In this document: in pieces, positions 18,575-28,106 of the stretch
Layout of the letters: each line of letters starts with the position of its first letter
How positions within the stretch are numbered: position 1 is the stretch's first letter
Origin: Pedobacter nototheniae
Lineage (GTDB): Bacteria > Bacteroidota > Bacteroidia > Sphingobacteriales > Sphingobacteriaceae
Direction of reading: 5' to 3'
Assembly: GCF_004335085.1 (NCBI RefSeq)
Contig: NZ_RQRS01000002.1
Span: 248,001-312,000 of the forward strand
Length of the DNA: 64,000 nt
Translations under genes and position numbers: made by a program
The notes under the pieces: generated by a model
Told to the model about the DNA's origin: nothing
Databases searched by the model: none
What the model saw: only the letters and a program-made list of their open reading frames with translations

Positions 18575-20041
18575 ATGAAAGAAAGTATAGTCAGCATCCA
18601 AAATTTAAACTTAGGTTATCGCGATAAAGCGGTGCTAAAGGATTTGTATTGGGAAATAAATATTGGCGAAAACTGGGTTGTTTCTGGTGAAAGCGGTAGT
18701 GGAAAAACTTCTTTAGCAAAAGCAATTGCAGGTATAATACCAGCGCAAGGCCGCATTGAGGTTGATTTTGATCCGTTAACAAATTTACCAGCAGAAACTT
18801 TATTTGTAGAAAGCTGGTATCAGTTTAAGAATTTAGAAGGTGTAGCCAATTTCTATTATCAGCAACGTTATACCAGTCAGCAAACTAAAGAAACTTTAAC
18901 TGTACATGCCGAATTGGTAGCATATGGTAAAGAAAAAGGACTTCATTTAGATCAGGTTGAGCCTATTTTAGAAGCTTTAAATTTTTCATCATTTGCCAGT
19001 TCTCAACTCATTGAATTATCAAGCGGAGAACATAAAAAATTGCAATTGGTTAAAGCCATTTGGTTAAAACCGCAGTTGTTAATCATCGATCAGCCATATA
19101 CAGGCTTAGATAAACTATCACGCCAAAATTTAAATATCCTGCTGGATGAAATCGCTGAACAGGGTGTTCAATTTATTTTAATTTGTAATGATCCGGAGTT
19201 GCCATCTTCTGTTCATCACTTTGCTGAAATTAAAGATGGGCAACTGCACGTTTTAGAATCCAGAGGAATGATTGATTCAACAAACGTACAGCTGGGTGAA
19301 ATTCCTGATTTCTTAAAGGAATCTCCTGTGTATTCATCCAACAGCATTGTTAAAATGGTTGACGTTAACATTAGTTATGGCGAAAAACAAGTTTTAAAAC
19401 ACATCAACTGGGAAGTTAAGGCTGGTGAAAAATGGCTTTTGCAAGGCCATAACGGCTCTGGTAAATCAACTTTATTGAGTTTGGTAAATGGAGATCATCC
19501 TCAATCTTACGCCAATGAACTTTATTTATTTGGCAACAGACGTGGAAGCGGAGAAAGCATTTGGGATATTAAGCAGCATATTGGTTTAATCTCTCCTGAA
19601 TTTCATTGGTACTTTGACGCCACTTCTACCGTTTGGCAAAGTATTGCATCGGGTTTTTATGATACCGTAGGTTTATTTCAACAGCTACCTTATTCAAAAA
19701 GTGCCCAAGTTGATGAACTGATAGAGTATTTCGGTTTAACCGAACATAAAAATGAATTGCTAAATAGCCTCCCACTAGGCAAACAACGCTTGGTTTTATT
19801 AGCCCGAACTATTATTAAAAACCCCGAGCTTTTAATTCTCGATGAGCCTTGTCAGGGTTTAGATCAGCAGCAAACGCAGCATTTTAACCAATTGGTTGAT
19901 GAATTGTGCAGCAACGGAATGACTTTAATTTATGTTGGCCATTTTGAAGCGCAGCTGCCAACCTGCATACAAAAAAGAATATTATTAGAAAAAGGCGAAG
20001 TAAAAGTCGTCGAAAGTTTAAATATAGAAATAATAAGCTAA
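18575..20041 (+). CDS. Tandem ABC ATPase, ModF-like
   Basis: A 488-residue protein with two ABC nucleotide-binding domains in one chain and no membrane segment. Domain 1 has the P-loop GESGSGKT at residues 38-45 and signature LSSGEHKKLQLVKA. Domain 2 has the P-loop GHNGSGKS near residue 290 and the weaker signature LPLGKQRLVLLART, then LLILDEPCQGLD. This is the layout of ModF (PhrA), often linked to molybdate uptake, but no mod genes are nearby. The ATG at 18575 is preferred because the ORF upstream of it lies inside a dispersed repeat. It separates leuD from leuB. The substrate or role is unknown. Confidence 0.8.
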   Translation: MKESIVSIQNLNLGYRDKAVLKDLYWEINIGENWVVSGESGSGKTSLAKAIAGIIPAQGRIEVDFDPLTNLPAETLFVESWYQFKNLEGVANFYYQQRYTSQQTKETLTVHAELVAYGKEKGLHLDQVEPILEALNFSSFASSQLIELSSGEHKKLQLVKAIWLKPQLLIIDQPYTGLDKLSRQNLNILLDEIAEQGVQFILICNDPELPSSVHHFAEIKDGQLHVLESRGMIDSTNVQLGEIPDFLKESPVYSSNSIVKMVDVNISYGEKQVLKHINWEVKAGEKWLLQGHNGSGKSTLLSLVNGDHPQSYANELYLFGNRRGSGESIWDIKQHIGLISPEFHWYFDATSTVWQSIASGFYDTVGLFQQLPYSKSAQVDELIEYFGLTEHKNELLNSLPLGKQRLVLLARTIIKNPELLILDEPCQGLDQQQTQHFNQLVDELCSNGMTLIYVGHFEAQLPTCIQKRILLEKGEVKVVESLNIEIIS

Positions 20042-20144
20042 TGCAACTTAGCCACAGAAACACGGCCAACACGGAATTAAACCTTTCTGTGGTTTCCGAG
20101 ATTCCGTGGCAATTAATTAGGCAAAAGCAAAAGAGGAGTTAATA

Positions 20145-21236
20145 ATGAAGAAGAACATTTTAGTAATACCTGGAGATGGTATTGGACCCGAAGTTACAAC
20201 ATGGGGAAAAGCAGCACTAGAGCAAATTGCATCGGCATTTGGTCATGAATTTACTTTTGATGAAGCTTTAATGGGGCATGTAGCAATAGAAGCTACCGGA
20301 AATCCACTTCCGGATGAAACCTTAGAAAAAGCAAGAAAAAGTGATGCAATCCTCTTCGGAGCGGTAGGACATGCCAAATACGATAACGACCCAAGTTTAA
20401 AAGTTAGACCAGAGCAAGGTTTATTAAAAATCCGTAAAGAATTAGGTTTATTTGCCAATCTCCGCCCAATATTACTATTTGATGAACTTCTCCAGGCATC
20501 AAGTATTAAGCCTGAAATTTTAAGAGGAACAGATATTTTGTTCTTCCGTGAGCTAACAGGCGATGTTTACTTCGGTGAAAAAACACGTTCTGAAGATAGA
20601 AATACAGCTTCAGATTTAATGATTTACCACCGTTATGAAGTAGAACGCATAGCGCATAAAGCTTACCAGGCTGCACAACAACGCAATAAAAGGTTATGTT
20701 CTGTTGATAAAGCCAATGTTTTAGAAAGCTCTCGCTTGTGGCGTGAAACTGTTCAGGAAATTGCCAAGCAGTATCCTGATGTTGAAACCGAGCACATGTT
20801 TATTGATAATGCAGCGATGCAGTTAATTAAAAATCCAAAGAAATTTGATGTGGTTTTAACAGCTAACCTATTCGGAGATATTTTAACAGATGAAGCCTCG
20901 CAAATTGCAGGTTCAATGGGCATGCTAGCTTCAGCTTCTGTTGGCGAAAGTACAGGTTTCTTTGAGCCAATCCACGGTTCAGCACATGATATTGCTGGTA
21001 AAGATTTAGCTAATCCACTGGCTTCTATCCTATCTGCTGCATTAATGCTCGAAATTGGTTTCGGACTAAAAGAAGAAGCTAAATTATTAGTTGATACCAT
21101 TGACCAGGTATTAAAAGAAGGCTTTAGAACACATGATATTGCCGACCAAACTACAAACCGATTTAAAGTTTTAGGCACAGCTGAAATGGGCAAATTGGTC
21201 TTAAAATTCTTATCACAAAAATTAATCAATTCCTAA
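20145..21236 (+). CDS. leuB: 3-isopropylmalate dehydrogenase
   Basis: A 363-residue NAD-dependent oxidative decarboxylase that turns 3-isopropylmalate into 2-oxoisocaproate, the precursor of Leu. The substrate-binding segment is [21 protein letters not shown] around residue 87, written here as the positions of its Arg residues. [17 protein letters not shown] (about residue 243) holds the Mg-binding aspartates. [14 protein letters not shown] near 285 is the NAD-binding loop. The start is backed by AAGAGGAGTTAATAATG, an unusually good Shine-Dalgarno sequence for this genome. leuA follows after 10 bases. Confidence 0.95.
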   Translation: MKKNILVIPGDGIGPEVTTWGKAALEQIASAFGHEFTFDEALMGHVAIEATGNPLPDETLEKARKSDAILFGAVGHAKYDNDPSLKVRPEQGLLKIRKELGLFANLRPILLFDELLQASSIKPEILRGTDILFFRELTGDVYFGEKTRSEDRNTASDLMIYHRYEVERIAHKAYQAAQQRNKRLCSVDKANVLESSRLWRETVQEIAKQYPDVETEHMFIDNAAMQLIKNPKKFDVVLTANLFGDILTDEASQIAGSMGMLASASVGESTGFFEPIHGSAHDIAGKDLANPLASILSAALMLEIGFGLKEEAKLLVDTIDQVLKEGFRTHDIADQTTNRFKVLGTAEMGKLVLKFLSQKLINS

Positions 21237-21246
21237 ACCCAAGATT

Positions 21247-22407
21247 ATGATTCACGACCCAAACAAAGTTTATATTTTCGACACCACATTGCGGGATGGA
21301 GAACAGGTACCAGGCTGCCAGTTAGATACAAACCAAAAAGTAGAAATCGCTAAATCACTTGAGCTTTTAGGTGTTGATGTGATTGAGGCTGGTTTCCCCG
21401 TATCAAGTCCGGGTGATTTTAACAGCGTAATAGAGTTATCAAAAGCGGTAACTAATCCAATTATATGTGCCTTAACCCGTGCGAATAAAAATGATATTGA
21501 TGTTGCTGCTGATGCTTTACGTTACGCCAAAAGGCCACGTATTCACACAGGAATCGGCTCATCTGATTTCCATATTAAACATAAATTTAACAGCACAAGG
21601 GAAGAAATTTTGGAACGTGCCGTTGAGGCAGTAAAATACTCTAAAAAGTTTGTTGAAGATGTAGAGTTTTACGCAGAAGATGCCGGCCGTGCCGATATTG
21701 AATTTTTGGCTAAAATGGTGGAAGCGGTAATTGCTGCAGGCGCAACAGTTGTAAATATTCCAGATACCAACGGTTATTGCTTACCAGATCAATACGGATC
21801 AAAAATTCTTTACTTAAAAGAAAATGTAAAAAATATTGATAAAGCCATTATCTCTGTTCACTGCCATAATGATTTAGGCTTGGCAACAGCCAACTCAATT
21901 GCAGGTTTGCAAAACGGTGCCCGCCAGGTAGAATGTACCATTAACGGCATTGGCGAACGTGCTGGTAACACATCAATGGAAGAAGTTGTAATGATTTTAA
22001 AAACCCATAAAATATTAGGTTTAAATACTCAGATTGATACTACCCGTTTTTACGAAATGAGCCACATGGTGAGAAACCAAATGAATATGCCTGTACAGCC
22101 TAACAAAGCTATTGTTGGCGGTAACGCATTTTCGCATAGCTCAGGTATCCATCAGGATGGTTTCTTAAAAAACCGTGAAAACTATGAAATTATTAAACCC
22201 GAAGATGTCGGTTTTCCTGATGCTACAATTGTTTTGACCGCCAGAAGTGGTCGCCATGCTTTAAAACATCACTTAGATCGTTTAGGTCATAGATTAGAAA
22301 AAGATCATTTAGACATTGTTTACAAACAGTTTTTAGTGTTAGCCGATAGTAAACAAGGTATAAACGACCTTGATTTAAACCAATTAGTGGCCTTGCATTT
22401 AGCTTAA
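21247..22407 (+). CDS. leuA: 2-isopropylmalate synthase, short form
   Basis: A 386-residue DRE-TIM metallolyase that condenses 2-oxoisovalerate with acetyl-CoA, the first committed step to Leu. The [13 protein letters not shown] motif is at residues 10-22, and the HCHNDLGLA metal ligands lie near residue 206. The chain ends near residue 386, after the (beta/alpha)8 barrel and part of the linker. The C-terminal allosteric domain of E. coli-type LeuA (length about 520), which binds leucine, is absent. Citramalate synthase is an alternative, but leuC, leuD and leuB beside it and an ilvA in the cluster favour LeuA. Leucine control may then rest on attenuation. Confidence 0.85.
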   Translation: MIHDPNKVYIFDTTLRDGEQVPGCQLDTNQKVEIAKSLELLGVDVIEAGFPVSSPGDFNSVIELSKAVTNPIICALTRANKNDIDVAADALRYAKRPRIHTGIGSSDFHIKHKFNSTREEILERAVEAVKYSKKFVEDVEFYAEDAGRADIEFLAKMVEAVIAAGATVVNIPDTNGYCLPDQYGSKILYLKENVKNIDKAIISVHCHNDLGLATANSIAGLQNGARQVECTINGIGERAGNTSMEEVVMILKTHKILGLNTQIDTTRFYEMSHMVRNQMNMPVQPNKAIVGGNAFSHSSGIHQDGFLKNRENYEIIKPEDVGFPDATIVLTARSGRHALKHHLDRLGHRLEKDHLDIVYKQFLVLADSKQGINDLDLNQLVALHLA

Positions 22408-22502
22408 AAAGACCAAAGGTTAAAGACTAAAGAAGCTACAAGGTTAAAGACTAAGGCTAAAAGGTTAAAGACCAAAGCTGAAAGGTTAAAGACTAAAGGT
22501 GC
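22405..22502. repeat. Short imperfect tandem repeat (AGGTTAAAGACTAA)
   Basis: Four copies of AAGGTTAAAGACTAAAG-like units of about 23-25 bases follow the leuA stop. On the minus strand they create a false frame reading LVFNL repeatedly. Related AGGTTAA units occur inside the TPP riboswitch at 57362-57535. Confidence 0.8.
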
Positions 22503-22681
22503 ATTGCTTTTGAAACACAAACCTTGCTTCTTAAACCTGATTGGAATGGGCATGAAGCGCAGCGGAATAAAATGTAAAGCAGGACTGCTGCAACCCATAG
22601 AATACCAAATTCTGCTTTACAAAAACATATAAGTGAAATTTAAGTTTTGATGCTTAAATCTCATTTCTTGATACCATAAAA

Positions 22682-23932
22682 ATGAACAATACCACACCAC
22701 ATACATTAGATTTTAACGCTGCATCTGAAAGATTAAAGGGTATAGTAAAACGTACACCTTTAGAGTTCAACGCCGGACTTTCATCTCGGTTTAATGCTAA
22801 TATTTACTTAAAAAGAGAGGATCTGCAAATTGTACGTTCATATAAATTACGTGGTGCATATAATAAAATCAGCTCTCTGCCTAAAGATGCATTGCTTAAT
22901 GGTGTAGTTTGCGCAAGTGCCGGAAACCATGCACAAGGAGTTGCTTACTCTTGCAAAAAATTAAACATTAAAGGCGTAATCTTCATGCCTGAAATTACAC
23001 CAAAGCAAAAGGTAAAACAAACCTATATGTTTGGTGGGGATAATGTTGAAGTAGTTTTAGTTGGCGATACGTTTGATGATTGCCTTAAGGAAGCTTTGGC
23101 ATACAGCGCAGCAAAATCAGCAACTTTTATTCCTCCATTTGATGATGAAAAGGTAATTGAAGGACAAGGTACGGTTGGAGTAGAAATTTTTGAAGACCTA
23201 CCAGATTTAGATGTGGTTATTATGCCAGTTGGCGGCGGAGGGTTGGCTTCGGGCGTTAGTGCCTACCTTAAAACAGTAAAGCCTGATGTTAAATTAATTG
23301 GCGTTGAACCTTTGGGTGCCCCTTCTTTAACTGCTGCAATAGAAAAAGGTGGCCCATTTACTTTAGATGAAATTGATCGTTTTGTTGATGGTGCTGCCGT
23401 TAAACGCATTGGCCATATTACTTACCAATATTGCAAGGATTTACTTCATCAAATGCACCTTATCCCAGAAGGACAAATCTGTACAACTATTTTAAAACTG
23501 TATAATGAAGATGCTATTGTTGTAGAGCCTGCCGGAGCTTTATCTATTGCCGCTTTGGATCAGCTTAAAGAACAAATTGCTGGCAAAACTGTGGTTTGTA
23601 TTGTTAGTGGAGGCAATAATGATATAGAGCGCATGCAAGAAATTAAAGAGAAATCTTTACTATTTGAAGGCTTGAAGCATTATTTTATCGTTCGCTTTCC
23701 TCAAAGACCAGGCGCCTTAAAACTTTTTGTAAATGAGGTTTTAGGTCCGCAGGATGATATTACCCGTTTTGAATTTATTAAAAAAACAAACAAAGAAAAT
23801 GGCCCTGCATTAGTTGGAATTGAGTTGACGAATAAGAATGATTATTCTAGTTTATTACAGCGCATGAAAGATTTTAAATTCGAAATTATAGAATTGAATC
23901 AGGATCAAACATTGTTTGAATATTTGGTTTAA
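22682..23932 (+). CDS. ilvA: Threonine deaminase (biosynthetic)
   Basis: A 416-residue PLP enzyme that turns threonine into 2-oxobutanoate, the entry to Ile. The PLP lysine is K55 in RSYKLRGAYN. SAGNHAQGVA near residue 79 and the glycine loop VGGGGLASG near 187 bind the cofactor phosphate. A single ACT-like domain (about residues 335-410, HYFIVRFPQRPGALKLF) is present, against two in E. coli IlvA. The gene closes the cluster, 274 bases after leuA, with no attenuator or terminator visible in front of it. Feedback inhibition by Ile is possible through the ACT-like domain. Confidence 0.94.
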   Translation: MNNTTPHTLDFNAASERLKGIVKRTPLEFNAGLSSRFNANIYLKREDLQIVRSYKLRGAYNKISSLPKDALLNGVVCASAGNHAQGVAYSCKKLNIKGVIFMPEITPKQKVKQTYMFGGDNVEVVLVGDTFDDCLKEALAYSAAKSATFIPPFDDEKVIEGQGTVGVEIFEDLPDLDVVIMPVGGGGLASGVSAYLKTVKPDVKLIGVEPLGAPSLTAAIEKGGPFTLDEIDRFVDGAAVKRIGHITYQYCKDLLHQMHLIPEGQICTTILKLYNEDAIVVEPAGALSIAALDQLKEQIAGKTVVCIVSGGNNDIERMQEIKEKSLLFEGLKHYFIVRFPQRPGALKLFVNEVLGPQDDITRFEFIKKTNKENGPALVGIELTNKNDYSSLLQRMKDFKFEIIELNQDQTLFEYLV

Positions 23933-23977
23933 TTAACGAACCTTAAAGTGACACATTGCCGTGTTTGAGCGGCAATG

Positions 23978-24800
23978 TTCACTTGGTAACAGTGGGGATT
24001 GACTTGGGAAGCTTAACTAAAAAACATTGATTTGGATTTGTTAGTGTGCTAAGCGTATGCTATAAAAACTTTCATCATCATACAGCCTCACCATTACCGT
24101 CTTTGCGAGGCTCGAAGCAATCTTACCCAACAATAGATAATTATGATGTTATTGCTTCACGCCCCTTGTTTCAGTTCGCAAAAAAAGTGATAGCCTTAAA
24201 TGCGCTTAAATGTCTTAAATGGTTTTAATATAATTCTAATGCAATTCTTTTATCCGCTGCCGCGGGGGCTTTATTCTTTTTGACAACAAAAAGAACCAAA
24301 AATTGTCGGCTCGCAATTTTTCTGTTTAAGGCAGTGAGTGGGCTTTGCTTGTGCTTCCCGAATAATTGACCATGCCGATTGGAAGCTTAACAAAGAAACA
24401 GTGGTTTGGATTTGTTAGTGTATTAAGTGTATTGCTGTAACAACGGTTCATAACATTTCGTTACCGTTTTTGCGAGGTATCCACCGTTACCGTCTTTGCG
24501 AGGCACGAAGCAATCTTACACAACAATAGATAATTATGATGTATTGCTTCACGCCCCTTGTTTCTGTTCGCAAAAAACGATAGCCTTAAACGTCTTAAAT
24601 GGTTTTAATATAATTCTCATGCATTTCTTTTTCCGCTGCCGCGGGGGCTTTATTCTTTTTGACAACAAAAAGAACCAAAAATTGTCGGCTCGCAATTTTT
24701 CTGTTTAAGGCAATGGGTAGGCTTACGCAGTGCTACCCGAATAATTGACCATGCCGATTGGAAGCTTAACGAAGAAACAGTGGTTTGGATTTGTTAGTGT
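23978..24800 (+). repeat. ~380-bp tandem duplication in gene-free DNA
   Basis: Two long copies are followed by a third partial start. Matching blocks are exactly 379 bases apart: CCGCTGCCGCGGGGGC at 24254 and 24633, AATTGTCGGCTCGCAA at 24301 and 24680, and CCATGCCGATTGGAAGC at 24370 and 24749. Other blocks are offset by 393, showing small indels. Each copy contains CGTCTTTGCGAGG-CGAAGCAATCTTA and the inverse GATTGCTTC-like half of a dispersed palindrome. No protein-coding gene is credible here. Confidence 0.88.
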
Positions 24801-24871
24801 ATTAAGTGTATTGCTCTAACAACGGTTCTTAATATTTCGTTACCGTCTTTGCGAAGTAACGGTTGCGAATG

Positions 24872-25170
24872 ACTTGGCAACAGTAACAATTGACTTGGCA
24901 ACAGTCTCAATTGACTTGGTAACAATCGCAAACGACTTGGTAACGGTCTCAATTGACTTGGTAACAATCGCAAACGACTTGGTAACGGTCTCAATTGACT
25001 TGGTAACAGTCGCAATTGGCTTGGTAACAGTCGCAATCGACTTGGTAACAGTCGCAACTGACTTGGTAATGGTCTCAATTGACTTGGTAACAATCGCAAT
25101 TGGCTTGGTAACAGTCGCAATTGACTTGGTAACGGTCGCAACTGACTTGGCAATGGTCGCAATTGACTTG
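24872..25170 (+). repeat. 21-bp minisatellite
   Basis: Fourteen units of 21 bases plus a partial one, with consensus ACTTGGTAACAGTCGCAATTG. Two-state variants alternate in part of the array (AACAATCGCAAACG against AACGGTCTCAATTG). The period is a multiple of three and free of stops, so both strands show artificial frames with seven-residue repeats. A single older unit lies at about 23981. Confidence 0.95.
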
Positions 25171-25202
25171 GTAAGCCTTCACAAAAGCATCCGGTAATAC
25201 AC

Positions 25203-25232
25203 CCGTCATTGCGAGGCACGAAGCAATCTTTC
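25203..25232 (+). repeat. Dispersed element half-site (CGTCATTGCGAG type)
   Basis: CGTCATTGCGAGGCACGAAG then CAATCTTTC follows the minisatellite. It is the same half-site as at 13057 and 52743. Confidence 0.8.
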
Positions 25233-25334
25233 TAGCTAGCAAATTGCGTTTCACTAATAATTGACCATTCCAGCTTGAGCGATTAACGAAAGGGTTTGTG
25301 ATTAGGATTGTTCCTGGGTTAGAAAACCCATATA

Positions 25335-25895
25335 TTAATCAAAGGTAAATTTCACATTTTTATAGCCCAAGCCCTCAATAATAGGCTTTAAAACATTAGT
25401 AGCGTTGGTTTTAGTTTGTGTTAAAATGCTCGATTTTTTAACTTCAGCCGTTACTTGTTTTTCAGCAGCTTTATAAGCTTCATCAACTAAAGCAGCTTCA
25501 CGAAAAAAAGCCATTTTGGTATCGTAAACCCTTGAATTTTTATGGTCGATTTTCACATAACAAATCTCTGGCTGTGGTAAATTTACTACAGCTGTATCGG
25601 CATCAATACTAATATCATCCTTGGTAATTTTAGTTAAATCGATACAACCTACTGCTTCAGCTTTTACAATAAGTAAAACGCTGGCCTCGGGTAAAAAATC
25701 TGTTTTTTCTTTATGTTCTAAAACATCGCTAATTTGATACCGAACTAACTCTAGTTTCCCAATAGCCTCAATTTTCTCAACGAGTAGCTGATGTTTATTC
25801 TCTACAGATGTACTGATACTGAATTTTTTAGAGATAAAAAAGTAACCAGCAGCTAAAAGGATTACCCAAGGTAAAATTCGAAAAAATAGTTTCAT
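25335..25895 (-). CDS. DUF4230 family membrane-anchored protein
   Basis: A 186-residue protein with one N-terminal transmembrane segment (about residues 5-22) and a globular domain outside the cytoplasm. The VEKIEAIGKLELVRYQISDV region near residue 39, LLIVKAEAVGCIDL near 75 and the PQPEICYVKID strand near 105 fit the DUF4230 family, which is widespread in Bacteroidetes and Firmicutes. The function of the family is unknown. The gene stands alone at the edge of the repeat region and is divergent to a small lipoprotein gene. Confidence 0.78.
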   Translation of the reverse strand: MKLFFRILPWVILLAAGYFFISKKFSISTSVENKHQLLVEKIEAIGKLELVRYQISDVLEHKEKTDFLPEASVLLIVKAEAVGCIDLTKITKDDISIDADTAVVNLPQPEICYVKIDHKNSRVYDTKMAFFREAALVDEAYKAAEKQVTAEVKKSSILTQTKTNATNVLKPIIEGLGYKNVKFTFD

Positions 25896-26031
25896 ACTAA
25901 AAAAATAAACAGGGTTTCAATGTTGTATAGGCATGTTAATACAATTATTAATCCATAATTTATTTTTTAAGCTTTTTTGGCAGTTGTTTTGTAATACCAA
26001 AGTAATACACACACAAAAAACACTAATCAAC

Positions 26032-26457
26032 ATGAAAAAACTAATCATTTTAATGCTTTGCATTGTCACGCTGGGCCTGGCATCTTGCAAAAAAGACACT
26101 GTTTATGTGCCTGATACTAATTATTTACCCAACAAAACCATTATCGCTTATGTAAATCCTGCTGATTGGAAGCAAGATACGGATGGACAAACTTTATATT
26201 CCATAATAAATATTTCAGATGTTTTAGATGCCGTAACTTTTGAAGATGATGGTATTTTGGTATACGTTTCAAGAGGAGACAACGATACGTATGAACAAAT
26301 CCCTAATGTTTACAGCTTAAATTCTTATAGTTATTTAGTTGATAAGTTTGCTAAAACTATAGAAATTGATCTTCAACGATCAGATAGAACAAGTTATCCA
26401 ACAACACCGACTACTAGGACAAGAGTTAAAATTGTTTTGGTAAGATCACAAAAATAA
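26032..26457 (+). CDS. Small predicted lipoprotein
   Basis: A 141-residue protein with the lipoprotein signal MKKLIILMLCIVTLGLASC, lipobox LASC, and Cys19 followed by KKDTVYV. The ATG at 26032 is right before the signal. An in-frame start far upstream would destroy the lipoprotein signal and is rejected. The mature part is about 120 residues, beta-rich, with no family I can name; two proline- and threonine-rich turns are near the end (SYPTTPTTRTR). It converges on the ABC ATPase gene, with only six bases between stops. Confidence 0.72.
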   Translation: MKKLIILMLCIVTLGLASCKKDTVYVPDTNYLPNKTIIAYVNPADWKQDTDGQTLYSIINISDVLDAVTFEDDGILVYVSRGDNDTYEQIPNVYSLNSYSYLVDKFAKTIEIDLQRSDRTSYPTTPTTRTRVKIVLVRSQK

Positions 26458-26463
26458 GAATTT

Positions 26464-27456
26464 CTAAAACTCTAAAAAACGACCAATGTTCAGTTGAACG
26501 TGGTCGTTTTTTTTATGCTCTCCCCTATTCAATTGTATTGCTCGTACGGTTACGCCGTTTCTTTCCAATAACAATTCATCGTAGAAACCTTTATAGTAAA
26601 CATCCTTCACTTCAAAGCGTCTGCTATCCCAGTTGCTTTTTAATTCGGCCCATTCAGGATAAAAAACAACATGTTCCTTTTCTGTCTTCAAGCCAATTTT
26701 ATCAGCATCATTTTTACTTAATACTACAGCATTTCCAAGTATCCTGGCGGTATAAATATGTTTGGGCTTTTGATATATTTCAGATGGCTTTCCCGTTTGA
26801 AGAAGTTCTCCATCTTTAATAATTAGCAGTTGATCCGCCAAAAACAAGCCATCAGCGGGATCATGAGATACTAAGATAACTGTTACGCCAGTTTCTGCAG
26901 CAACACGCTTTATATCGGCCCTTAATTGATTTTTTAATAAGGCATCAACTTGGCTAAAAGGTTCATCTAAAAGCAAAACCTGCGTATCGGCAACCATAGC
27001 TTTTGCAATAGCAACACGTTGTTGCTCGCCTCCACTTAGTTCTATAATCTTCTTATTTTGCAATTGCGAGATCCGCAAATGTTCCATAATCTGATTGGTT
27101 TTATTCGCCTTAGTTTTTAAATCTGTATTGGATAATTGTGAGGCAATATTATCATAAACCTTAGCATAAATATTAAGCGAAAAATCCTGAGTAACCATTT
27201 TCATCTGCTTATGTCCAGGGATCAGTTGCTCATCAGGTCCTTTAACCTTTTCATTTTGAAAAAAGATTTCGCCATCATCAACTTTCAGTAAACCGTAAAT
27301 AGATTTTAATAAAGTAGACTTTCCACTGCCACTTTCGCCAATAATGGCAACAACATCGCCTTTTTTGATCTCGAAACTGATATTTTTAATACCACCAGCT
27401 TGCTCAGCCTGATATTGCTTAGTTAAACTTTTTACACTGATTATTGTATCGCTCAC
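26464..27456 (-). CDS. ABC transporter ATP-binding protein (PotA/FbpC-like)
   Basis: A 330-residue ATPase. The P-loop GESGSGKST is near residue 37, the Q-loop is VTQDFSL, the signature LSGGEQQRVAIAKA is near 140, and Walker B VLLLDEPF is followed by the SHDPAD switch histidine. After about residue 235 comes a C-terminal domain of the TOBE kind, as in importers for polyamines, iron or sugars. No permease or binding protein lies beside it, so its partners must be encoded elsewhere. The gene converges with the small lipoprotein and diverges from the membrane protein at 27549. Confidence 0.82.
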   Translation of the reverse strand: MSDTIISVKSLTKQYQAEQAGGIKNISFEIKKGDVVAIIGESGSGKSTLLKSIYGLLKVDDGEIFFQNEKVKGPDEQLIPGHKQMKMVTQDFSLNIYAKVYDNIASQLSNTDLKTKANKTNQIMEHLRISQLQNKKIIELSGGEQQRVAIAKAMVADTQVLLLDEPFSQVDALLKNQLRADIKRVAAETGVTVILVSHDPADGLFLADQLLIIKDGELLQTGKPSEIYQKPKHIYTARILGNAVVLSKNDADKIGLKTEKEHVVFYPEWAELKSNWDSRRFEVKDVYYKGFYDELLLERNGVTVRAIQLNRGEHKKNDHVQLNIGRFLEF

Positions 27457-27548
27457 GGGCTAAAGATAAGGATTATGCTTAAAGCCTAAAAACATCTAAT
27501 TGTAGCAGTTGATAAATTTTAGTATTTTGAGATCATAATTAACAGCTC

Positions 27549-28040
27549 ATGCAAACAGAAATTCTATTCTCGGAAATTCAAAAAATGGGTGATTATTCGA
27601 TAGTCATTCTTTTATGTGTTATAAATATTTTGTTTATCTATCTACTGGCTAAGGGATTTAAAACTAAAAGCCGAGTATATTTACTTGCAACAACAGTAGG
27701 TTTTATAATCGCTATATCTACCACTTTACTTACGTTAAACCTTAAATTGTATACAGAAATTAGAAAGGATGGTGTTTATGTAAAACTCTTTCCGTTGCAG
27801 TTAAAGTTTAAGCATTATAACTGGATGGATATTTCTAAAGCTTATGTAAGAACCTATCAGCCTGTAGCTGATTATGGTGGTTGGGGGCTAAAAGGTAGCG
27901 AGCATAATGCTGCAATAAATGTTTCAGGGAATATAGGTTTGCAACTTGTTTTTAAAAATGAAGATAAATTGTTAATTGGCACCAACCAACCTAAAGAACT
28001 TACTCAAGCATTAAATAAATTAGAAAAATATAAAAACTAG
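27549..28040 (+). CDS. Membrane protein with PH-like soluble domain, function unknown
   Basis: A 163-residue protein. Two transmembrane helices lie at about residues 17-36 and 41-64. The soluble part follows: YTEIRKDGVYVKLFPLQLKFKHYNWMDI, then AYVRTYQPVADYGGWGLKG, ending in LIGTNQPKELTQALNKL. The pattern resembles bacterial PH-domain membrane proteins, in which the strand after the second helix starts the PH fold. I am not certain of the family. It ends at a bidirectional terminator facing the outer-membrane gene. Confidence 0.65.
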   Translation: MQTEILFSEIQKMGDYSIVILLCVINILFIYLLAKGFKTKSRVYLLATTVGFIIAISTTLLTLNLKLYTEIRKDGVYVKLFPLQLKFKHYNWMDISKAYVRTYQPVADYGGWGLKGSEHNAAINVSGNIGLQLVFKNEDKLLIGTNQPKELTQALNKLEKYKN

Positions 28041-28051
28041 CTTAAACAAAA

Positions 28052-28081
28052 AATCCTGTTCCGATAAATCGAAACAGGATT
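28052..28081. terminator. Bidirectional terminator between convergent genes
   Basis: AATCCTGTT pairs with AACAGGATT around 12 bases. T bases follow on both strands. It lies between the stop codons at 28040 (+) and 28107 (-). Confidence 0.8.
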
Positions 28082-28106
28082 GGTTTTATTTGTGTGTATT
28101 GTGTTT

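Noticed and set aside
21247..22407. Citramalate or homocitrate synthase in place of LeuA
   Set aside because: The complete leuC, leuD, leuB and ilvA set around it makes LeuA more likely; not excluded by sequence alone.
22404..22598. Minus-strand frame reading LVFNL repeatedly
   Set aside because: It is the complement of the AGGTTAAAGACTAA repeat after leuA.
24046..24708. Two frames of 60-70 codons in the duplicated region
   Set aside because: They cover the dispersed palindrome halves, differ by frameshifts between the duplicate copies and so show no coding constraint.
24872..25170. CRISPR array
   Set aside because: Units follow each other without spacers and vary gradually; there are no cas genes.
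24794..25219. Long open frames on both strands with seven-residue repeats (PSQLRLL and DLVTVSI)
   Set aside because: They run through a 21-bp minisatellite whose period is a multiple of three, so absence of stops is automatic. No start region, signal or known repeat protein fits.
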